NCBI GenBank assembly: GCA_023313575.1
Contig: JAJTTP010000026.1
Location: forward strand, 186,001 to 250,000
Reading direction: 5' to 3'
From: Eutypella sp. D-1
Lineage: Eukaryota; Ascomycota; Sordariomycetes; Xylariales; Diatrypaceae
Length of the DNA stretch: 64,000 nucleotides
Positions 23,912 to 35,939 of the stretch are shown one piece after another; the first letter of the stretch is position 1, and every line of letters starts with the position of its first letter. Under the pieces are notes generated by a model, which did no database searches, was not told the DNA's origin, and saw only the letters and a list, made by a program, of their open reading frames with translations. A program made the position numbers and the translations under genes.

Positions 23912-25104
23912 AGAAAGGTGAATGACAGAGTGGCAACGAGGCTAGCTTCTGGGACTATATGGACCCTCCCCTTTTGCGACCCCCGTAAAGACATCGATGG
24001 AAACTGCTGACCCCCAGCTCTACGATCGAGTTGCACGGTATTTGGGACACACACATACAATAGCTATACGAGCGGATAGAGATTTGCTATGGTATAATGT
24101 GGAGCGGGTATGAGTAGATTCTAGCTCGCGTATAATATCAACAAGCTGCCTGAAGTTACGAAGGTGTACCGTGCCTGCTGTGGTTATGATACAGACGATA
24201 TGTTATGTGACGAAGTCATGTTCTTTCTGCGAATTAAAATCAAGATCAATTGACCCAAAGTAACCCGCTACTGTAACCCGCTATCCTGCAGAGCCTTGCT
24301 CGGAAACTAATTACACACGCCAGGTCTACAGGCAGATCCAAGGACCTGATGATCCTCCCCGGTACTCCTGGCTTCCCACGCTATTCTATCCCTGCTGAGG
24401 AAATCAACACCGCCGAAACCCAACGCTCGATGGGAGGCCATCCATCTACCGCCGAGTTCAACCCTCCCGGTCTCTCAGCAACTACCGAGCGATCTCCGTC
24501 TCAAATCTCTGTCGAAGAATGGTGCGGTTCTGACTAGCTCTGGGGTCTCGTGAAGAGCACTGCGTTGCTGCGTTTCGCAGGCGGACTTGAGGTATCGTTG
24601 ACGCCTCAAGCCGGACTTTGCGGACCTGGGACACCCTATCGTCGTAGCCATAGACGGCTCGTACGATGGTATGGAGGGGGGTCCCGGATGCGGTTCGGAG
24701 ACCCAGTAGGTTGTCGTCATCACTGGTATTTCCGGGTGCGAGCTTCTTAGCTTATAATTCGCAAGGGTCCGGCCCTCGTCGTGATAGACCGGTGGGCCTG
24801 GGCAGGCGACTTTGTGTCGTGGACTACGATCAGGTAGCGCTTGTATGTTCTTAGGGTGATGGGGTGCGAAGATATCGGCCATGGTTCGTAGGAAGAGGAG
24901 CTACCACGGCTATCTCTCTACAGGCTAGGGACAACAATACCTACAACGGATAAACCAACGCGCCCCATTAGCATAACAGCCACGACGGGTTATCTGGCGC
25001 AGTAGCCGAGCCGTGGAGAGAGGGTGTGTAGACTAATATAATATAATCCTACCCCGTATGTACAAAACGCCCTTCCTCCATCTGCCCGTAACAAGCTGCA
25101 TCCA
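23912..25104. other. Intergenic region between convergent genes; short open frames only
   Basis: 1.2 kb. Two overlapping frames (24349-24537 plus, 62 codons; 24475-24882 minus, 135 codons) show no recognisable domain. The plus one is somewhat protein-like (Pro/Glu-rich) and could be a gene remnant. I do not call either. Confidence 0.45.
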
Positions 25105-27216
25105 TCATGACGCAGCGCCCCAGACATCCCCCATAAGCAGCGCATCAACGCGAGTACCCTTCCTTAGCGGCGCCGTCCCGCTCGGCAGACACAGCAGGGC
25201 GTTGGCGCCGCTGACGCTGCCGACGCGGGAGCTGCGCTGACCACCGGTGCTCGCGGCGGTCAGCAGACCGGCGCCGGAGCCGAGTGACACGGACACCACG
25301 GCACGGTGGTACTCGGGTCTCGCGGCATCGAGAACGAAGTCGTGCTCCAGCGTCACAGGGACGCGGGGTAGTCCCGTCCGGTCCGCCGGGTACCCCGCCA
25401 TCTGGTGCAGCGCGGGCAGCACGAATAAGTGGAAGGTGACGAGGGCGGAGGCCGGGTTGCCGGGGAGTGCGAAGACGGCCTTTTTCCTCGCCGCTGCATG
25501 CTTCTCATCCTGCTCCCCTGCGGGCGCGGGCACGGTTGCGAACGTCGTCGGCTTCCCCGGCTTCATGGCCACGCGGCCGAAGTGTATGGAGCCGCCGAGC
25601 GCGCGCTCGACGGTCGGCTTGAGCAGGTCGAGTTCGCCCATCGAGACGCCGCCCGTCGTGACTAGTACGTCGACGCGGCGCAGGGCGTCGCGCAGCGCGT
25701 CCTCGAGTGCCCCCGGCCGGTCAGCCGCGATGCCCAGATCGATGGCGTCGAAGCCGCGCTCGGCGGCCGCGGCGAGCAGCGCGGGCCGGTTGGAGTCGCG
25801 GACTTCGCCGGGCCGCAGGCTACGGGTCTCAGCTGGGGTTGTGTGCAGATCTACGATCTCGTCGCCTGTGGACAGGACGCCGATGACGGGGCGGCGGTAG
25901 ACGTGGACTTCGCGGACGCCGACGGAGGCCAGCAATCCGATTTCACCGCCGACCGCGGAGATCCGCTGTCCCCGCTTCAGAATCGTGGTGCCCGCCGCCA
26001 CGTCGCTGCCGACCTCACGGATATTCTGGCCTGCCTTGACGGCGCCGGGCTCAGCGAGGATCTCGACGTCGCGCTCTTCCGTCCCGTCGTCCGACGTCTT
26101 TACTAACACCGTATCCTCGACCATGACGACGGAGGTAGCGCCAGGCGGCAGCGCGGCGCCCGTCGTGATGCGTGCGATCTGGCCCTCGGCCAGCGCCGCT
26201 ATAGGGGCGGCGGCCCCGGGCTCCGCGTGCGACACGGAGACGACGGGGAATACGCCGCGCAGATTTCCGTCGGCGGGGACGACGACGGCGTAGCCGTCGA
26301 CGATGCTGGCGCGGAAGGCCGGCACGTCCTCGCGCGCTACCACGTCTTCCGCGAGTATGGACCCCGGTAGAGACGCCCAGTCGACTGCTGCGGGGGCTGC
26401 GATGGGGGCTGGCACTTCCGCTCGGATCCGCTGCAAAGCCTCGTCTACTGTTACCATCGGGTACGGTGACTCCCGGTTCCGCCGGCTCGGCCCGAGCGCT
26501 GGGTCGTTGGATAGCGGGTTTGCGCTCGGCGTTGTGTGTCGGACGAGGTTTCCGTGGCCGTGGCCGTGGCCATGAGAATGGGCATGCGAATGCGCGTGCC
26601 CCGCAGAAGCGATCCCAGCATCAGCCTCGAGCTTCCGAACACCACCAGCGTGCAGGGAGCGGGAGTCGCGGCCAGCGGCCTGCAGACAGGCGTGAGGCAG
26701 GGTATCGAGGACGGCAGCTAGGTTCTCGACGGCGCCCTTGGGGGATCCGGGGAGGGTGAGCACGAGGGAGCGGTGGCGCACGCCGGCTACGGGGCGCGCC
26801 ATCATCGCGAACGGCGTCACGGCCAGCGACGCCGCCAGCATCGCGTGCACGAGCCCCGGCGCCTGCCGGTGCAGCACCGCGGAGACCGCTTCGGGTGTGT
26901 GGTCTGCTGTTGCGAAGCCTGTGCCTCCTGTTGTTAGGATCAGGTTGATCGTCCCGTGGTCTACACTGGGATCGGGACCGGGACCGGCTAACAACACTGA
27001 GTCCGCCCAGAGAATGATCTGCCGCTGAATCTCGGTGACGTCGTCGGGCACGATCTTCGTGTCGATGAGTTCCCACCTGCTCTTGTCACCACTGCCGCTC
27101 TTCTTTCCCTCCAGCACCTCGCGCAGCGCCTGCTGCGAGGCGTCGGTCGAGGGGTCCTTGGCGGCCGTGGTGGACACGATCAGCAGGGCCACCTTGAGGG
27201 TGTCGCTTGCCGCCAT
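25105..27216 (-). CDS. cnxE: Molybdopterin adenylyltransferase / molybdenum insertase (CnxE, gephyrin-type)
   Basis: A single-exon, 703-aa two-domain enzyme for the last steps of molybdenum cofactor synthesis in the cytosol: MPT adenylylation and molybdate insertion. The N-terminal MogA-like G domain (about 1-190) has the signature TTGGTGFATADHTPEA near 95-110 and LPGSPKGAVENL near 155-165. The C-terminal MoeA-like E domain (about 255-703) shows VDGYAVVV, TTGGVSMGELD, MKPGKPTTFA and LPGNPASALVTFH. The G-then-E order is that of gephyrin and Aspergillus CnxE, opposite to plant Cnx1. The linker carries a His-rich segment (residues 207-222). The product supports nitrate reductase, sulfite oxidase-type and xanthine dehydrogenase-type enzymes. 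Promoter region is shared with pop5, which is divergent and 1 kb away. Confidence 0.96.
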   Translation of the reverse strand: MAASDTLKVALLIVSTTAAKDPSTDASQQALREVLEGKKSGSGDKSRWELIDTKIVPDDVTEIQRQIILWADSVLLAGPGPDPSVDHGTINLILTTGGTGFATADHTPEAVSAVLHRQAPGLVHAMLAASLAVTPFAMMARPVAGVRHRSLVLTLPGSPKGAVENLAAVLDTLPHACLQAAGRDSRSLHAGGVRKLEADAGIASAGHAHSHAHSHGHGHGHGNLVRHTTPSANPLSNDPALGPSRRNRESPYPMVTVDEALQRIRAEVPAPIAAPAAVDWASLPGSILAEDVVAREDVPAFRASIVDGYAVVVPADGNLRGVFPVVSVSHAEPGAAAPIAALAEGQIARITTGAALPPGATSVVMVEDTVLVKTSDDGTEERDVEILAEPGAVKAGQNIREVGSDVAAGTTILKRGQRISAVGGEIGLLASVGVREVHVYRRPVIGVLSTGDEIVDLHTTPAETRSLRPGEVRDSNRPALLAAAAERGFDAIDLGIAADRPGALEDALRDALRRVDVLVTTGGVSMGELDLLKPTVERALGGSIHFGRVAMKPGKPTTFATVPAPAGEQDEKHAAARKKAVFALPGNPASALVTFHLFVLPALHQMAGYPADRTGLPRVPVTLEHDFVLDAARPEYHRAVVSVSLGSGAGLLTAASTGGQRSSRVGSVSGANALLCLPSGTAPLRKGTRVDALLMGDVWGAAS

Positions 27217-28210
27217 GGTTTTGTTTCTTTCCGCTTGTCCGTAATATAGCCAAAAACGATAATTTTGATTGCGGAGATGAGGATAGCTGTTTTGGCTGAT
27301 GACTTATGGATATGAAATCGTGCGATTAAATTATGTTATATATATACTTGGTGTAAGTGGTGTAAGTGCTTGGTTACTAAGATGTGAGTTTCTATAGTGC
27401 GGGCGGCGGCGGATAGGCGGGGCAGGCCTCGGCGTTAAAAAGGAGGTAGATCGAGGGGCAGCGTATGATATAAGTAACCAATGATACGCCACGGCCATCA
27501 TCATATCAACTGCAGCGTTTGGATGTCAACGGGAGAAAGGGATTTACGCAGGAGAATGGAGAGAATCGGATGCATGTTTATTATATTACAACACTACCAG
27601 CAGCAGTATTGGGGAAAAATCAACGACGTCCCGAGTGAGAAGTATGAGGTGTACTGCCCAGGTGGTTATAACAGCGTATTTTATTTAGCCCCTAGAATTA
27701 ACAAGTACGAATGAAGAATAGCCCAAATGTTTCTAAAGTCGACATCAATCTCAGGCAGCACAGCTTAAACTATAATTATATATATCCGTGATTGGAATTT
27801 CTCGTCTGTTATATCCCGTCTGTGGATGGGTTTAACTATATGGCATGTAATGTTGAAAAGCACCTTGAAGGTACTGTAGATGTATGATATCACTGCTGAA
27901 GTACCTGGAAAGTATTAAGTAGATGACCCACATACCATGTGCTCCGATAAGATAAAGCTCACAACGTCCCTACCTAGGTAAGGTTATGTAACTCTACCAA
28001 GGACGGATGTACCGTGATAGAAAACTTCCCGATACATAACCTATAACTTTCCAGACTTTCAACAAAAGTCGCACGCGTCGGCTTCATCAAGTAAACATCC
28101 GCAGGAGTTTCGAACACTTTTTCAATCTTTCTCACTATTTTCTCTTATACGTGTTTAGCGGGGGGGGTTTAAACTAGAGACAAACCCACCCTACAATACA
28201 ATAAGTAACC
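27217..28210. other. Divergent promoter region cnxE / pop5
   Basis: About 1 kb between start codons of divergent genes. AT-rich in the centre. No gene; a 77-codon plus-strand open frame is not convincing. Confidence 0.55.
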
Positions 28211-28937
28211 ATGGTGCGCATCAAAGAGCGCTACCTGCTGGTCAACATCCTGTACCCGGGCGAGCTGGGCACCAAGGCAGCGGCGGCGGCGGACGTCCCC
28301 GACCTCGTGGTCCTGAACCAGCCCACCACCGACGCGCTCACGCCCCCCGCGCTCCTGAGGGGTATACGCGCCGAGATCACTACTCTCTTCGGCGATTACG
28401 GGTCCGGTATGACCGACGGCGGAAAACTCGTTGGTAAGCCCGCCATCCATCCTAGCTAGCTAGCTATCTACTTCTTCCCTTTCCTTGCAGCTGCATTTCA
28501 ATTACTTAAGTAAAGACTCGGTTGCTCATACTTTTATAGTCAAGTACCTATCCCCAGCGACATCGACGTTCATACTGCGGGTATCGCGCGCGCACTACCG
28601 GCTAGTGTGGGCGGCGCTGACCTTCATGAACCGGGTGCCCGTGCGCAACGGAAAAGCCTGCACTTTCCGCGTCGTGCACGTGAGCGGCACCATCCGCAAG
28701 GTCGAGGAAGAGGCCGTTCGCCGCGCGAGGGACCTCTGCTTCGCTGTCCGCGCGGACGTGCATCCCGCCGCCGGGAAGAAGCTTGAGGATCCCCTGGGGA
28801 ATCTGTTCGCGGCTACTGGTGCTGGTGCTACTGCTAGACGGTCCACGAGAAGTGAAGTCGCTGTGAGAGGCCTGCCTCTGGACCAGGGCCAGGGCCAGCA
28901 TAGCGATGTGGAGATGGGGGAGACGAGCGATGGTTGA
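28211..28937 (+). CDS. pop5: Ribonuclease P/MRP protein subunit Pop5
   Basis: A protein subunit shared by RNase P (tRNA 5' maturation) and RNase MRP (rRNA processing), acting in nucleus and nucleolus. Exons 28211-28433 and 28540-28937 join within a Val codon to give 206 aa. The N-terminus MVRIKERYLLVNILYPGE is characteristic, followed by the family block on exon 2: VKYLSPATSTFILRVSRAHY, then the segment with FMNRVPVRNGKACTFRVVHV. The join places GLLAN-type family positions in order. The tail from about 155 is low complexity (Gly/Ala/Thr, then acidic EMGETSDG) and longer than in yeast. The stop codon lies 36 bp from the stop of convergent gpn2. Confidence 0.93.
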
Positions 28938-28973
28938 TAAGTTGAGTGAGGGTTCAAGGCCATCATCCCATCA

Positions 28974-30229
28974 TCACTGCTTCCTTCTTACTACCTTGAT
29001 CCCGCTATCTTGAGTTGGTGGCGGTGGCAGGCCGTCGAAATCGTCATCGTCATCGGGTATCAAATCGGGGGTCGCAGCGCCGTTATCGCCGTCGTCGCCC
29101 TGCTGCCGCTCGATCTGCTCCTCCCACTCCTTCTGCTCAGCGGCGTCGTATTCGTCCTTGGAATCGACCCAGCGCTCCTGGATATCGTGGACGTCCATCA
29201 TGGAGGACTCGTTGCGCATGGCGACCTGCCAGACGGTATCGTTGGCGCCCTCGGCGCCGCCGAAGACGTAGCCGCCGGCCCGATCGATCACGCGCAGTAG
29301 GTGCATGACGCTCTTCTTGTTCTCGACGGCGAGGACCTCGAAGCGCACCAGGGCGAAGTTCTCCACGAGGTCCGCGATGGCCTGGTTCAGACGCCCGAAC
29401 TTCGCGCTCCGCAGCACCGGCGACTCGTCCTCGAGATACGGCTGCAGGTAGCCCAGGTCCTGGACCTCGGTGTAGAAGTCGAGGTTGAATGGTAACGGGT
29501 CGTATGAGGCTACCTTGTCGATCTTCGTGAGCACGTTGACGTGCGGCAGGTCCATTTGTAACATGGCACGCAGGGTGAGCAGCAGGTTGGAGATGTACAG
29601 GGACGGTTGCGTGAGGCAGAAGCTGTCGGAGAGGTGGACAACTACGAGCTTTTGTTTTTGTTTTAGTTAGCCGGGTAGATGTACAGAGAAAAAAAAGGAA
29701 AAAGACCAAGAAAAGAACAGGTCAGGAATCACATACCCTGTACCCCATCTTCTGGAGCTTAAAGAAGATATTGCGCAGTGAGTTATGGTGGGTATAGAGC
29801 TCGACCTGGCCGGGGCAATCGAAGAGGACGTAGGATTCGCCGAGCTCGCGCAGGCCGGACTCCAACCACTCGAAGTTGTTCTCGAGCTCCTCGAAGGCGT
29901 AGAGGACGCCGCCGTTGGGGCCCAGACGGTCGTCAGACATGATCTCCTCGAGGGTGACGAGGTCCCGGATGTCGAGCGCGCACGGGTAGTTCGTCTTGTC
30001 GTTTGCTGGGTCCAGGTTCACTACGGCGCAGTCCCGCCCGATTGCCCCCATGAACTGGTGCACTGTATGTATATGGAACACTCGCTTTTAGCCACCGGTG
30101 TTCTAGAGTAGAGATCGGATGGGATAGGAAGGGAAGGGAAGGGAAGGTGGGTGAAGCTCACTCACTTCCATCGCAGTATGTACTCTTGCCCGAGCCGGGG
30201 CTGCCCAGTACGAGCTGAGCAAAGGGCAT
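28974..30229 (-). CDS. gpn2: GPN-loop GTPase 2
   Basis: A GPN-loop GTPase that, with Gpn1/Npa3 and Gpn3, helps assemble and import RNA polymerase II and III. Minus-strand exons 30229-30166, 30062-29737 and 29648-28974 give 354 aa. The P-loop GSPGSGKST is at residues 9-17, the Gly-Pro-Asn loop (RLGPNGG) near 69-71, the G3 motif DCPGQVE near 103-109 and the base-recognition motif TKID in exon 3. Acceptor of intron 2 is AAAAG before CTCGTAGTTG, chosen because it restores the family segment GYRLVVVHLSDSFC. The tail is acidic (DDDDDFDGLPPPP) and probably disordered. It diverges from bub3 across a 573-bp promoter region and converges on pop5. Confidence 0.94.
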
Positions 30230-30802
30230 GTTGGTGTTGTTGTGACTTTGGGTAGAGTTAACTTTAGGGCGTTGCAATGAGTGACGGAAACTTTTGAGTT
30301 AGTTTGAGCCCTTCAGAAATATTCTACAGGTTCAACAAAGGTGAGTTTGTAGACGGTGATATTGGAAAAAGACATGGAAGAAGCAGCTTGAAGCTCTACA
30401 AGCTGATAAACGATGCCCCACGGCGGTACAAAGGGACCTACCAGGTAGAGAGAGGTACTTATGTACTGTGTACTGTATTTTTGGTACCCCTCCATTCCTT
30501 CCAAGGTTGTCTGGGCTGCATAGAAGAGTGGACCTGGTAGCACGGACCCACGTATGATAAGTCAGCAATGTTTACTAGTCAGCTAGCTCAGTCCAGAAGC
30601 TTTTCATGTGTAAGGTACGGAGTACTTTATACTTAGCGACTTAGCTACTTCAATGATTATCTCCGTATCTCAACCTCCAAAGTAAATAAATGGATTTCCC
30701 TACAACACCTACCTAAACCAACCGACCAACACCGCATATCCCTATTAATTAATTCATAGACGAATCTTCTCTACCTCTGTTCCCGGTCTTTCACACGCAA
30801 AG
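30230..30802. other. Bidirectional promoter region gpn2 / bub3
   Basis: 573 bp between start codons. It should serve both genes. A frame of 78 codons on each strand is present but looks random. No distinct TATA element seen. Confidence 0.55.
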
Positions 30803-32120
30803 ATGGCGCCAGGTAAGCAACCCAATTTCCTTCCCGTTCAACTTTCCTTGCGCGCGCAAAGCTAATATAGGTATTTGCTTTTTCCCTTTTTCCCCGATCA
30901 TCAGCATCGCAGTTCGAGCTCGCCCAGCCACCAAACGATGCCATATCGGCGCTCGCCTTCGCGCCCAACACACCCACGCGCCTGCTGGCCTCCTCGTGGG
31001 ATAAGAATGTGTATTTATACGACACACAAGGAGGAGGGGGAGGCGGCGAGGGAGACGGTGAAGCCACTCGCGGGACCCTAGTGCGGACTTTCGAGCACCG
31101 CGCCCCCGTCATGGATATTTGCTTCGGCGCCGACGACGGCGAGGCCTTTAGTGCCGGCATGGACTGGCATGTGCGGCGGATAGACCTCGAGACCGGCGAC
31201 CAGACTGTCCTGAGCAAGCATGACGCGCCGGTGCGGAGGGTCGTCTATAGCCGGGAACACTGTACGTTTTGGGGGATTTTCTTTCTTTCTGGTCATGCCA
31301 TTCGGCAAACTCCCTTAATTATCGAAATTGTCTTTGGGTATCTAGCTAACAACCGGGATTAACACCGCCAGCCCTCCTCATCTCCGCCTCTTGGGACAGC
31401 ACCCTACACGTGCACGTCCCCACAGACCCGTCGCGGCCGCCCCTGCGCATCCCGCTGCCCGCGAAGCCGCACGCCATGGCCGCGAGCCCCTCCAAAGTCA
31501 TCGTCGCCATGACCTCGCGGCTAGTGCACATCTACGACCTGGAAACGCTAGCCGGCGCCGCCACCGCGAACCCGCCGCCCGCCGACCCGCCCCAGCCCTG
31601 GCAACAGCGCGAGTCCTCGCTCAAATTCCTCACGCGCGCCGTCGCCGCCATGCCCACCGACGCGGGTTACGCGACGTCCTCGATCGAGGGCCGCGTCGCC
31701 GTCGAATGGTTCGACGCCTCCGCGGAATCGCAGGCCCGCAAGTACGCCTTCAAATGCCACCGCCAGACCCAAAACCCCTCCACAACCGAGGACGGAGCCT
31801 CGGGGGGAGGCGCCATCGACGTCGTGTACCCCGTGAACGCACTAGCGTTCCACCCGGTGCACGGGCGGACATTCGCGAGCGGCGGCGGCGACGCCACCGT
31901 GGCGCTCTGGGACGCCGAGGCCAAGCGCCGCATGAAGATCTACCCGCGCTTCGCCGACAGCGTCGCCGCCCTCGCCTTCTCCCCCGACGGCCGCTTCCTC
32001 GCTGTCGCCGCCTGCCCGGGCTTCGAGACCGGTATGCAGGATTATGACGCCCAGGGCCGCGCCCGCATCGTTGTCCGCGAACTTAGTGAGACTGAGGCTA
32101 AGCCTAAGGCTGCTAAGTAA
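30803..32120 (+). CDS. bub3: Mitotic spindle checkpoint protein Bub3
   Basis: A seven-bladed WD40 protein that binds GLEBS motifs of Bub1 and BubR1/Mad3 at kinetochores. Exons 30803-30812, 30905-31261 and 31372-32120 give 371 aa. The first exon holds only MAP and one base, so it would be missed without splicing; the join reads MAPASQFELAQPPNDAISAL. Blade signatures include LASSWDKNVYLYD, AGMDWHVRRIDLETG, ISASWDSTLHVH and SGGGDATVALWDAEAKRR. The Bub3-specific segment IEGRVAVEWFD is clear. Two low-complexity inserts (Gly/Glu-rich near 45 and Pro/Ala-rich in the fourth blade) lengthen the protein relative to yeast. Confidence 0.95.
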
Positions 32121-35100
32121 GGAGGGGGGAGGGGAGAGGAAGTGAGGAGGAGGTATAAAATTGTTGGGGTTCTCCTGACTTGAAGAAAGAGGAAGCGGAC
32201 GGACGGACGGGGGTAGAAGCTCGTGATCAGATGAAATAATGGTAAAAAAAAAGGCGAGCGACGGGAAAACCCCCACGGAGGAAAAGGGGGGGGAGCAAGA
32301 GCAGAGGCGAGGAACATCCCCCATATATCGAACCATCGATCGTCTAGGGATCTATACGTATCTCACGTGACCCGGGGGTTGCACTTCATCCTTCGAACTA
32401 CGTAGGGTAGGTAGGCTTCTCTTCCCCCCAAGTCTACTGCTGCTCAATCTGGCACCCATTTGCCCGGTCCCGCATCACTGTTTATTTTATCACGCTTGGC
32501 TCGTGTAGATTTTTATCTTAATTCTAGGTCAGGGCAAAAACTAAACTAGCTGGCGTTTTTACGGTGGGGGGGGAAATTCTATTGAAATGAAATCTTGGTT
32601 TTTTTAACATGCATTTCGCTGATTCTGTATGAGAGAACCATAAGTCAGAAAAAAGCTGGGGACTGCCGGAGAAAAGGGGGGTCGTCCGTCTGTTCCGTTG
32701 CTGTGTGCTTGGCCACGCCCTTGCCTGATTTGTTAATAGCGGATAATTGTGGTTTGTAACAGCCTGTATGTGAGGAGAGATAGTCACACGCCCGTAGGGT
32801 GGGCTATCTGGAGCCCGGTCTATATATAGGGGGGGGGCGAAGCCCCTTATATTCGTACGGGCCAAGGTGCTATGATCTATCTATCTGAGCCTTATACTAT
32901 ATGATTCTGGCGAGCCTCCGTCGTATTCGCGGACACCTATCACTCTGGTACTATGTATAACCTCTGACACTATATTGGTGGCTGGGATAAAATGTCTATC
33001 TATTCCTAGGCGACGATGATCCCGTTCGCGTTCGCTTTGGTGTTATTTAATAACCTAATTAAGCAACCCTATCGACCTAGGTCTAAAAACTGGAACTCGT
33101 AGCGCAAAAAGCATACGCTGCTAAATATCCATAACTAAATCGTGTTACGCATGAGGACCGTACAGGAGGCGCGATTCGTAAAGATGTCGAGTATTAGATA
33201 GTCAGGGAGTTTATGATAGAATAGAAATAGCAATAGTAATCTCGTCTTCCTTTCCCTGTTTATCGGGCGGGAGACTATCTGTATTAGGACTAATATAGGC
33301 CATGGAAATATGAGGTGTGGGGTTAGCTAACCCCTATTTACCCCTATTCGAGTTTGCCCCATTCTGGTATCAGCATCGCTCGTTGGCCTTCTCTACGTAC
33401 AACTTGCTCCTCCATTACTGCATAAATTATATTGACTTGTTCGTCTAAGGAGTAAGTCACCTTTATTGCCACAGGCATAGATTGTATCTTACGCCCTTCC
33501 GGCCTTGCTATGCAGAACCAATCAAACCTGTATATAACCATATAGTCCTTCAAAAGGACAAGAAGTGTCATACGGATTCTACGCGAGGGCTTGGGAGCAT
33601 ATGGTATTTAGAGTATGAAGCAGTATCAGCAGTTATGTATGCACGCGATAGGCGTTGGAATGCAGATGACCAACAGCACCTATGGGGCGGTTAGGACGGG
33701 TATAACATAATATTTTAAGGGAAGATACGTATCTACCCTTCTTCGTGTATATATAGGACCTAGGAACCTCGGCCGGGCTGATCGAGAGAAGACCTAAGGC
33801 CCTCGAGACCAAAGAAGAATTATTAGTTGTTCTGAATCAATTCCAAGCCCATGACACTTGCCCCTGTAACAAGAAGGCTGTAATTACCAGGGGGATATCT
33901 GGTCCTTTTCCTAACCGTGACAAAACAGTATGTGGCCCCTGCAACTTGCGTTCTTCGACCGTATGAGCCTTTCATAACATCATTTTTAAAAGGAAAGGTG
34001 TCCGCTAAACACTTTTTGACGATACATAGCAGAATAAAATGCCTCGCTTTTATTGCGTTACTCCTTATATCTTAAACTTCCAACCTATCCACTCTTTACC
34101 CTCAACACCTTTGACACATTTTTGTCTTTATTTGTATAAAATAGGGGAGTAATAAGTGAGCGAGCATCTATGAAGCTTTATAGCGACTTTAGCCATCTCC
34201 CTTGGCCCTCTGAGAAACTAAACCCCATTTATATCAGCAGCATCCAACTCCAGTGAATATTCAATCGGGCTTGGCCTCACTGAATAGAGGATATAAGGTT
34301 CGACTGAACAAAACGCAAGTTAGTAAGCAACTTTTGCGAGATCGTGTGGGAACTAAGGATCTAACCGTGTCGATATGCTTATGCGATGTGATGATATAGG
34401 TATTATGTCGCATCTAAAAACTGGTGAGTACCTGTGAGCCGCAAAGAGTGTAGGAGCGAGATGTTTATTACCTGAATCTCGAACTGGCCTTCGCCGAGTT
34501 CCTTCTGCAGGGCTTGGTTTAGCTTCTTCGGACTGCTGATATACTTGGAGTTGATCTTAGTCGTGATAGAACCTGCCCCTTTCTTCGATAGAAAGGGGGA
34601 TGGAATGCCCGACCAGAACCCCATCGAATTTGAAGTTCTTCGGCTGTTGTAGATAATGTAATACCTCGAATCTGCTGCTCTTGGTGCTCGAAGTCTTGTT
34701 CTCGAAATCTGCCACGGCTAAGGAGAAATATGGCTTTGAAGCTTGTTCACACTATAATGCTGTGGTGCGCTATGTGGCCTATTCATGCTTTAGGGATCAA
34801 AGAAGGCTCCGCGGAGAAAAAGAAGTGTATGTGCTCTTTTTTATAACCGGAATAACCAGCATAGTCCTACTTTGTCATACGGTATTTTGGGCAAGATCCT
34901 GTGTAACTGCACAGTTAACCATGTTGGAACGACCACACGACCCGGTGGGACCAGACATATCCGAAAACAATACTAGCATTCTTGGGTACCCTCAACTGGT
35001 TTGTGAACCGCCACCAGTTTCAGCCCTTGTGCAACTGTAACACCTGTGTCTCTTCCATATCAGCGTTCATGGTGTCATGGTGACGTGTATCATGATTATT

Positions 35101-35939
35101 CGGCTAGATGTGCTCACCGAAGATCTGGCGTTATGAAGTTCACTTAGGGTCCACCGAGTCGTCTTGTACGGTCCTTGTCACGTCTATAGATCAAAAATAG
35201 TATGTGGGAGAATCGTAAATTGGCATAAAAAAAGAAAGCGATCTTCTAGTTCCAGAACGGGCGTGCCCTGACCCTATATATACCCTGCCGATCCCCGGAG
35301 ATACGGCTCACGTGATCGCCTATATCCGACTTCCCGTTTTATAATACCCCTATTCTAGGTGAGACTCAACAGGCCGTGATAATACAAGATTAGTTTCTAC
35401 TGTACTACGACGATCCTTATTTAGGAACTCCGGAATGCAATAAGAGGCGACAAGCGAAAAGAAAAGAAGAAGAAAAAGATAAGAAGAGAAGAAAACTATA
35501 TGTTAACTATATGTCTCTTTGTGGGCGGCAAGAATCAGGAGTATGATATGATACTTAATCAGGGGGGACCGCTGCCTGAAGTAGCAAGTCTCTGTAACGA
35601 AGCCATTACCGCTGGGTCTTAATTTTAGATAATAGAAGGCATAGAAGGCGTAGAAGCGATATTGCTTAGATTGAGAGTAAAAGGAGTGGCTATCTAAAGG
35701 TTGTATCAAGTGATCCGTTCCGGAGACTTTTGAAATCATGGAATGAATGTTTTGTAACAGGCTCAATACCATAATAATTATCTCCTACATCAAAAGTTAG
35801 ATCGGGGATAATTCCATGGGTACCACGAGAACCTTATATAACTAGGAAACAAAACGCATACGAATGACAGCTCAGCTAAACAACACCACGCAGCAGAAGC
35901 ACGGATATACTATTTCCGTATCAGAGGACGGAGATCAAC
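32121..35939. other. AT-rich gene-poor stretch with repeat remnants
   Basis: The start of the accessory island. The first 250 bases are the bub3 3' region. A hairpin (GGGGC-GAA-GCCCC, 32834-32846) next to TATATATAG resembles the one at 44771-44783. A 300-bp dispersed repeat lies at 33566-33870. A stretch at 34460-34690 (minus) has short protein-like frames that may be a decayed gene. TA steps are frequent throughout, as expected after repeat-induced point mutation. No intact gene. Confidence 0.5.
33566..33870 (+). repeat. Dispersed repeat copy 1, LTR-like
   Basis: About 300 bp matching 40727-41041 in the same orientation. The two share a central TCTACCCTTCTTCGTGTAT block followed by TATATAG and, later, AAGAAGAATTATTAGTTGTT. 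TATA box, lack of coding potential and a TGTAACA-like end at 33865-33871 suggest a solo LTR of a retrotransposon. Many differences from copy 2 are CpA/TpG to TpA changes, and this copy carries more of the mutated states. Exact ends are uncertain because the left part is more diverged. Confidence 0.6.

Noticed and set aside
24349..24882. Overlapping open frames between the unknown gene and cnxE
   Set aside because: Neither has a recognisable domain and they overlap on opposite strands; left as unannotated.
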